A stretch of 64,000 nt of DNA from J054 sp965221985 (lineage in GTDB: Bacteria > Pseudomonadota > Gammaproteobacteria > Steroidobacterales > GCA-2729495), in NCBI GenBank assembly GCA_965221985.1, contig OZ244928.1, positions 3,410,001 to 3,474,000 of the forward strand. Direction: 5' to 3'. Every line of letters starts with the position of its first letter. Within the stretch, counting starts at the first letter, position 1. The position numbers were made by a program, and so were the translations under genes. The notes below the pieces were generated by a model. It saw only the letters and a program-made list of their open reading frames with translations, was not told the DNA's origin and made no database searches. Shown one piece after another: positions 61,595 through 64,000 of the stretch.

Positions 61595-62521
61595 ATGGCC
61601 CTGGATGATCAAACACGCCGCTCCATCGAAGCGCTGTTAAGTGACAACCCGGTGGTGCTGTTTATGAAAGGCACACCGCAACAACCCCAATGTGGATTTT
61701 CCGCGAAAACGGTGGGTGCCTTGGATATGCTGCTACCCCACTACGTCAGCATAAACGTACTAGAGTACCCAGCCGTGCGCGAAGGTATTAAGGAGTTTAG
61801 CAACTGGCCAACGATCCCCCAACTTTACGTAGAGGGCGAACTCATTGGCGGAAGTGACATAGTTTTGGACATGATGGAGTCGGGTGAATTGGCCGAAGTA
61901 CTGAAGATTGAGAAACCCACGGGAGAGTCACCCGAGATTCAAATTGGCGAAGACGCGCTGGCGGCCATCAAGAATGCCCTAGCCGGACAACCCAATGCCG
62001 GGCTGAAATTGCAAATTGACGCAGGCTTTACACACAGCCTGGCCTTAGAACCGCCAAAACCTGGACTCATTGAAACACAGGTAGGCGACCTGACATTGCT
62101 CATGGATTCGTTTACAGCGACCCGCGCGCAAGGTCTGCGCATTAGCATGACCGAGGAACTCGCCGGTACTCGTTTTGTCTTCGAAAACCCGAATGCCCCA
62201 CCACCCGTGTCGCAAATGACGGTACAAACGCTAAAGGAAAAATTGGATCGCGGCGAAGAAGTGCTGCTATTCGACGTGCGCAACGACGACGAACGCGACA
62301 AAGCTTGCATTTCCATAGCCCGGCCATGGGATCAAGACGCTATGCAGTTTATCGAAACCCTGCCCAAGGACACCGAAATTATTTTTCATTGCCATCTGGG
62401 CGGCCGCAGTCAGCAAGCTGCGGATCACTACCGGCGCTTGGGGTATAGCAATCTGCATAACCTGACAGGCGGTATCAAGGCCTGGGCGGACGAGATCGAT
62501 GACACACTGAAGCTTGACTAG
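61595..62521 (+). CDS. Monothiol glutaredoxin / degenerate A-type carrier / rhodanese fusion
   Basis: A three-domain protein of about 308 residues. Residues 1-105 are a Grx4-type monothiol glutaredoxin with CGFS in PQCGFSAKTVG and the glutathione-site WPTIPQLYV. Residues 115-210 look like an ErpA/HesB domain (EELAGTRFVFENPNA, as in ErpA) but lack all three cluster cysteines. Residues 220-305 are a rhodanese with LLFDVRNDDERD and catalytic Cys in HCHLGGRSQQAADHY. It probably carries or transfers Fe-S clusters or persulfide sulfur. The ATG at 61595 has GAGGA 7 nt upstream. Divergent from the MarR gene. Confidence 0.9.
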   Translation: MALDDQTRRSIEALLSDNPVVLFMKGTPQQPQCGFSAKTVGALDMLLPHYVSINVLEYPAVREGIKEFSNWPTIPQLYVEGELIGGSDIVLDMMESGELAEVLKIEKPTGESPEIQIGEDALAAIKNALAGQPNAGLKLQIDAGFTHSLALEPPKPGLIETQVGDLTLLMDSFTATRAQGLRISMTEELAGTRFVFENPNAPPPVSQMTVQTLKEKLDRGEEVLLFDVRNDDERDKACISIARPWDQDAMQFIETLPKDTEIIFHCHLGGRSQQAADHYRRLGYSNLHNLTGGIKAWADEIDDTLKLD

Positions 62522-62529
62522 GTGTTAGC

Positions 62530-62545
62530 AAATCGGTTCGACCCC
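62530..62545. repeat. Copy of the GGGGTCGAACC repeat family (inverse orientation)
   Basis: AAATCGGTTCGACCCC, complement GGGGTCGAACCGATTT, starts 9 nt after the stop of the glutaredoxin fusion gene, between convergent genes. Confidence 0.5.
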
Positions 62546-62548
62546 TGG

Positions 62549-63013
62549 TCAACTTGACGGCGGGTAGAACCATTCCGGGCCGCGACAGTTCTCTGTCAAT
62601 TGCACTGCAATTTCGAGTTCATCGGCGGTGAAATCTTCGTAGGCACTCAGCCCGGCAAGATCTGCGCGAACAGTTGGTGTGCATAAGACATCATCGCCAT
62701 CGGTATCCAGCCAAGCGTAGGCAACCAAGCCCTCGCCGTCGCTCTCGGGATAGTCAAAACTGAAGTCCAGGGGCTCATTGGCTGCAGCCTCGACTTCCGT
62801 AATGAATTCCAGCGGATGGCGAAGCTCGCCGCTCAAAGCCCAGGCATGATAGAGGCGAATTCGCAACTTGCCGCTTGCGTCGGCGGGTGCGCTGACTTGA
62901 CCGGTAACGGAGATCTTACGCATGGGCTTTTCCGGCTCGGAACAAGCGCTGAGGCTCATGGCGCTCAGAATCAAAAGGCTTAGCGAAACGGGGACAATTC
63001 GTGAATTTAACAT
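62549..63013 (-). CDS. Small lipoprotein of unknown function
   Basis: A 154-residue protein with lipobox LSAC near residue 24. The mature part has alternating strands (KISVTGQVSAPADASGKLRI, LDFSFDYPESDGEGLVAYAW, cited in parts) that suggest an immunoglobulin-like or transthyretin-like beta sandwich, plus an acidic DTDGDDV loop that could bind calcium. No family is recognised. It follows the amidohydrolase gene by 3 nt on the same strand, so the two are one operon of envelope lipoproteins. Confidence 0.7.
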   Translation of the reverse strand: MLNSRIVPVSLSLLILSAMSLSACSEPEKPMRKISVTGQVSAPADASGKLRIRLYHAWALSGELRHPLEFITEVEAAANEPLDFSFDYPESDGEGLVAYAWLDTDGDDVLCTPTVRADLAGLSAYEDFTADELEIAVQLTENCRGPEWFYPPSS

Positions 63014-63016
63014 CGT

Positions 63017-64000
63017 CTAAACCTCGAAATCCGGTAAGCCGAAAACACGGGTAAAGTTATCAGACAAAATCAATTTCATTTCATCGACCGTGAATCCCGC
63101 ATCCAACATACCGGCAACAAAAGCGTCCAAATGGCTCTTCACATAGCCCGGAAACTGCGGACCATCCGAGCCATAAATCATTCGATCGGCAATATTGGCG
63201 CGCTTCACCCGCGCTAGAAAATCAGGCAGCACTTCCGCGGCGCGTTCCGCACCGAGTGCACCGGGCTCCATATAAACATTGGGGTAACGCTTCGCCAGCT
63301 CGATGCAGGCATCAACATAGGTGAGTTTCTTACGGTAACTGTCCCAACCGGCGTGTCCGAGTATAAAAATCGTATCAGGATATTCCTTGATAGCGCGCTC
63401 CAGATACATGGGATCGGTATATGGCGGCTCAATGCGTACGCCGGGGTTGGGGCTGGTCGCCGTATGCAAATAAATGGGCTTACCCAGACGTCCGGCCACC
63501 TCATAGATGCCATCATAACGTTCATCGTCGAAACGCATTTGTTGATGCGCGTGTGCTAGTTTGATACCCCACATATTGTCTAGATTAGTCAGCGCATCTT
63601 CCAAGGCCTTTAACTGTTCCGGCCCGTCCGTATTCCACTGATCAACCCTTATGCTGGCAAAGCCAAACAAGCGGGTTGGATTCTCGGCCACCAACGCCGC
63701 CACGAACTCATTGGGTGCTAGACCCGTGGTGTGCGGACTATAGAGTGCAAACACACCCCCACCACTGATCCCCGCGCTGTCCAGTCCACGAATAATCGTG
63801 CTACCGGTTAACAACCAGTCCGACACGGGCTTCATGGTCCACTTGAAACCCCGCGGCACTCGCTCCGACAGACGAGCTTGAAAACCTGGCGGCATCATGT
63901 CCCAAGCGCCGGTGTGCAAGTGCATATCGGCCACGGCCAGGCGCTGGCCGTTCACTACCACGCCCGGTTCCGGCGGGGCGCCGCAGGCACCGACAAGGAA
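63017..64000 (-). CDS. Amidohydrolase family protein, probably a lipoprotein (5' end beyond the window)
   Basis: At least 328 residues are present. The frame stays open to the window edge and reads FLVGACGAPPEPG before VVVNGQRLAVADMHLHTGAW, so a lipoprotein signal with lipobox VGAC lies at the edge and the true start is outside the window. The hydrolase part has metal-ligand DMHLHTG, YLHTATSPNP, FILGHAGWDSYRKKL and a late YGSDGPQFPGY with the catalytic Asp, an amidohydrolase-2 pattern. It hydrolyses or decarboxylates an unknown substrate, probably in the periplasm. Confidence 0.82.
   Translation of the reverse strand, partial: FLVGACGAPPEPGVVVNGQRLAVADMHLHTGAWDMMPPGFQARLSERVPRGFKWTMKPVSDWLLTGSTIIRGLDSAGISGGGVFALYSPHTTGLAPNEFVAALVAENPTRLFGFASIRVDQWNTDGPEQLKALEDALTNLDNMWGIKLAHAHQQMRFDDERYDGIYEVAGRLGKPIYLHTATSPNPGVRIEPPYTDPMYLERAIKEYPDTIFILGHAGWDSYRKKLTYVDACIELAKRYPNVYMEPGALGAERAAEVLPDFLARVKRANIADRMIYGSDGPQFPGYVKSHLDAFVAGMLDAGFTVDEMKLILSDNFTRVFGLPDFEV

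Noticed and set aside
1..64000. CRISPR arrays, prophage, integron or insertion sequence
   Set aside because: No regularly spaced direct repeats, integrase, transposase or structural phage genes were seen on either strand.

Overview
The window looks like chromosomal DNA of a free-living, probably marine or aquatic gammaproteobacterium. The signs are TamA/TamB, ErpA, a PuuA-like glutamine synthetase, class I DAHP synthase and PurU, together with three TonB-dependent receptors and many catabolic oxidoreductases and hydrolases. No phage, transposase, integrase, rRNA, tRNA or CRISPR array was seen, so the species cannot be named from this sequence. Genes are dense, mostly on short operons that switch strand often, and base composition seems even throughout.

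Layout. 1-6.2 kb: a tail of an upstream gene, a two-domain ABC ATPase (ModF-like) and a FadD-type acyl-CoA ligase on the minus strand. They diverge from a mevalonate-pathway operon: a fused HMG-CoA reductase/mevalonate kinase, a type I IPP isomerase and a short-chain dehydrogenase. 7-17 kb: housekeeping and catabolic genes (sorbosone-dehydrogenase-like propeller, Hsp20 with its own sigma32-type promoter and terminator, a PLP trans-sulfuration enzyme, cupin, DmdC-like acyl-CoA dehydrogenase, glutamine-synthetase-like ligase, PurU, DAHP synthase). 17-26 kb: a Ser/Thr kinase plus PP2C phosphatase pair, a propeller protein, a Tat-leader quinone-oxidoreductase-like protein, a Rieske oxygenase, an MFS pump, a lipoprotein hydrolase and a Tat-leader amidohydrolase. 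26-30 kb: an interrupted lipoprotein gene, an ECF sigma module with small membrane proteins, and two lipoproteins. 30.7-35.8 kb: tamA-tamB.

35.9-49.5 kb is a catabolic island around a LysR regulator: a TonB receptor, two LLM flavin monooxygenases, a small unknown protein translationally coupled to one of them, a type B carboxylesterase, a bicupin, a PuuE-like deacetylase/cyclic amidohydrolase, an isochorismatase-type amidase, an unknown helical protein and an MFS transporter. The enzyme mix suggests oxidative and hydrolytic opening of a nitrogen-containing ring. 50-59 kb: a second TonB receptor, a BrnT/antitoxin pair, a lipoprotein flavocytochrome with C-terminal haem motifs, a third TonB receptor and another MFS carrier.

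59-64 kb: a phosphotransferase and then a compact iron-sulfur group: erpA, a MarR regulator with a C-terminal four-cysteine motif, and a glutaredoxin/A-type/rhodanese fusion. A perfect 19-bp palindrome before erpA recurs in degenerate form in the marR-grx divergent promoter at identical spacing to the -35 box, which suggests a dedicated Fe-S regulon. The window ends in a lipoprotein and the 5'-truncated gene of a lipoprotein amidohydrolase. A small palindromic repeat family (core GGGGTCGAACC) is scattered between genes from 35.8 kb onward.
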